DNA of 6,028 bases. Origin: Sulfurimonadaceae bacterium (GTDB taxonomy: Bacteria; Campylobacterota; Campylobacteria; Campylobacterales; Sulfurimonadaceae). This document shows, piece by piece, positions 5,465 to 6,028 of this stretch (within the stretch, counting starts at the first letter, position 1; the number at the start of each line of letters is the position of its first letter). The notes below the pieces were generated by a model. It was not told the origin of the DNA, did not search any database, and saw only the letters and a program-made list of their open reading frames with translations. A program made the translations under genes and the position numbers. The DNA is taken from contig JAUWRZ010000143.1 of the NCBI GenBank assembly GCA_030610325.1, forward strand, positions 1-6,028. Direction: 5' to 3'.

Positions 5465-5486
5465 ATAGTATTGCTGCTGACTATCT
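5463..5486. repeat. Inverted repeat spanning both convergent stop codons
   Basis: AGATAGT (5463-5469) and ACTATCT (5480-5486) are exact reverse complements with a 10-nt loop. The arms contain parts of both stop codons, TAG 5462-5464 of the protease and the complement of TAG at 5481-5483 of the HAD gene. No U tract follows on either side, so it would be at best a weak two-way terminator. Confidence 0.35.
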
Positions 5487-5951
5487 GCGCAATGTAGCGA
5501 TAAGACGTTTCTCATTAAGTAACAGCTCTAAAGCATCGACGATCTCTTTACAGACGATGTCACTGCTCATCAAAGTCTTTGTACTACACCCTTCATCACC
5601 GATCAAAGCGATTCCAAGTGCAGCCTCTTTCAACATCTTCGCATCATTGTTCCCATTACCGACCGTAGCACAGGTACTGGCATCAAGTCCACCGACATAA
5701 GCCGCTTTCTCGGAAGTATGGTCATCACTTTGCAGGACTTTGATAGTCACGTCAGACCCCTCCAGTTGTGCTTTGACACTGCCAAAGGTATCTGCCGTGA
5801 TGACATGCACGCTATAGTGTTCACTCAGTGACGCAAGCAGCGCTCTTACTTCTACTTTAAGTTCGCCGTCTTTAGCCAGTGTGCCGTTGTAGTCGAGCAC
5901 AATATGCTCAAGTCGCAGACTCTTGTAGTGAGGGATGGTGATCTCTTTCAT
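5481..5951 (-). CDS. Small HAD-family protein, soluble P-type-ATPase-like
   Basis: A 156-residue cytoplasmic HAD protein without a cap domain. Motif I is VLDYNGTLA: nucleophile Asp20, with Asn22 where most phosphatases have the second Asp. Motif II is HVITADT (Thr52). Lys82 in SEKAAYV is the likely motif III lysine. Motif IV is GNGNNDAKMLKEA (98-110, Asp103), followed by LGIALIGDEG. GNGxNDAxML plus a non-acidic residue at Asp+2 is the pattern of P-type ATPase phosphorylation domains (DKTGT, GDGxNDxxAL). It also fits the group of free-standing proteins called soluble P-type ATPases (COG4087). The family's function is poorly known; it may be a phosphatase or a slow phosphoryl-enzyme former. The start ATG 5951 has GGAG ten nt upstream, rather distant but usable. 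The gene is convergent with the protease gene, with a 16-nt gap. Confidence 0.87.
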   Translation of the reverse strand: MKEITIPHYKSLRLEHIVLDYNGTLAKDGELKVEVRALLASLSEHYSVHVITADTFGSVKAQLEGSDVTIKVLQSDDHTSEKAAYVGGLDASTCATVGNGNNDAKMLKEAALGIALIGDEGCSTKTLMSSDIVCKEIVDALELLLNEKRLIATLRR

Positions 5952-5972
5952 CGCTTATCTACTCCATTTTTT

Positions 5973-5992
5973 ACGAAGCATATCATCTTCGT
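5973..5992. repeat. Inverted repeat in the HAD gene leader
   Basis: ACGAAG (5973-5978) and CTTCGT (5987-5992) pair perfectly across an 8-nt loop, 21 nt upstream of the HAD start codon. It could be a leader hairpin or operator, or chance at this length. No clear promoter boxes were found for the HAD gene in the remaining bases. Confidence 0.35.
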
Positions 5993-6013
5993 GCTGTTAA
6001 AGGGAATCTAAAG

Positions 6014-6028
6014 TTGACTCTTAGTCAA
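6014..6028. repeat. Palindrome TTGACT-CTT-AGTCAA cut at the window edge
   Basis: Perfect 6-base arms around CTT, ending exactly at the last base of the window, so the arms may be longer. It may be an operator upstream of the HAD gene or the stem of a neighbour's terminator. The A-rich left flank (CTAAAG) would pair if CTTT follows outside the window. Confidence 0.4.

Noticed and set aside
1..6028. CRISPR arrays, insertion sequences, tRNA or rRNA genes, attachment sites.
   Set aside because: No regularly spaced direct repeats, transposase motifs, cloverleaf-like sequences or rRNA segments were seen on either strand.

Overview
The window looks like ordinary chromosomal DNA from a free-living Campylobacterota (epsilonproteobacterial) bacterium of the Sulfurovum/Sulfurimonas type. 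This is inferred from the moderate GC content, strong AAGGAG-type ribosome binding sites, perfect or near-perfect -10 boxes with poor -35 boxes, and a nitroreductase that reads like Helicobacter FrxA. No database search was possible, so the genus is a guess. No phage, transposon, CRISPR, tRNA or rRNA was seen.

Layout, left to right. (1) 2-394 (+) is the 3' end of a 5'-nucleotidase (UshA family) cut by the window edge. It has no start codon inside the window. (2) 484-1538 (-) is a two-gene unit: an unrecognised 119-residue protein overlaps by 3-4 nt a short-chain dehydrogenase/reductase. (3) A compact divergent promoter region (about 1579-1631) separates this from (4) 1671-2827 (+), a secreted YtfJ-family protein followed 17 nt later by an FrxA/NfsB-like nitroreductase. 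(5) 2828-3475 is a gene-poor, structured stretch. It holds a 43-codon small ORF with its own ribosome binding site and -10 box, a reading frame broken by two stops (probable gene relic), several inverted repeats, and a minus-strand terminator. (6) 3476-3871 (-) is a DUF1232/YkvA-like small membrane protein. (7) An AT-rich divergent promoter region leads to (8) 4118-5464 (+), a lipoprotein with a C-terminal trypsin/HtrA-like serine protease domain, no PDZ domain, and an unrecognised N-terminal half. (9) 5481-5951 (-) is a small HAD protein of the soluble P-type-ATPase-like kind, convergent with the protease and only 16 nt away from it. A short palindrome lies at the extreme right edge.

The genes do not form one obvious pathway. 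Several are envelope or periplasmic proteins: nucleotidase, YtfJ, DUF1232 and protease lipoprotein. Two are cytoplasmic redox enzymes (SDR, nitroreductase). The YtfJ-nitroreductase pair and the unknown-SDR pair share one divergent control region and may be co-regulated. I found no convincing new multi-gene system. The points most worth a second look are the protease's N-terminal domain, the 43-codon ORF, and the broken frame with its tandem hairpins.
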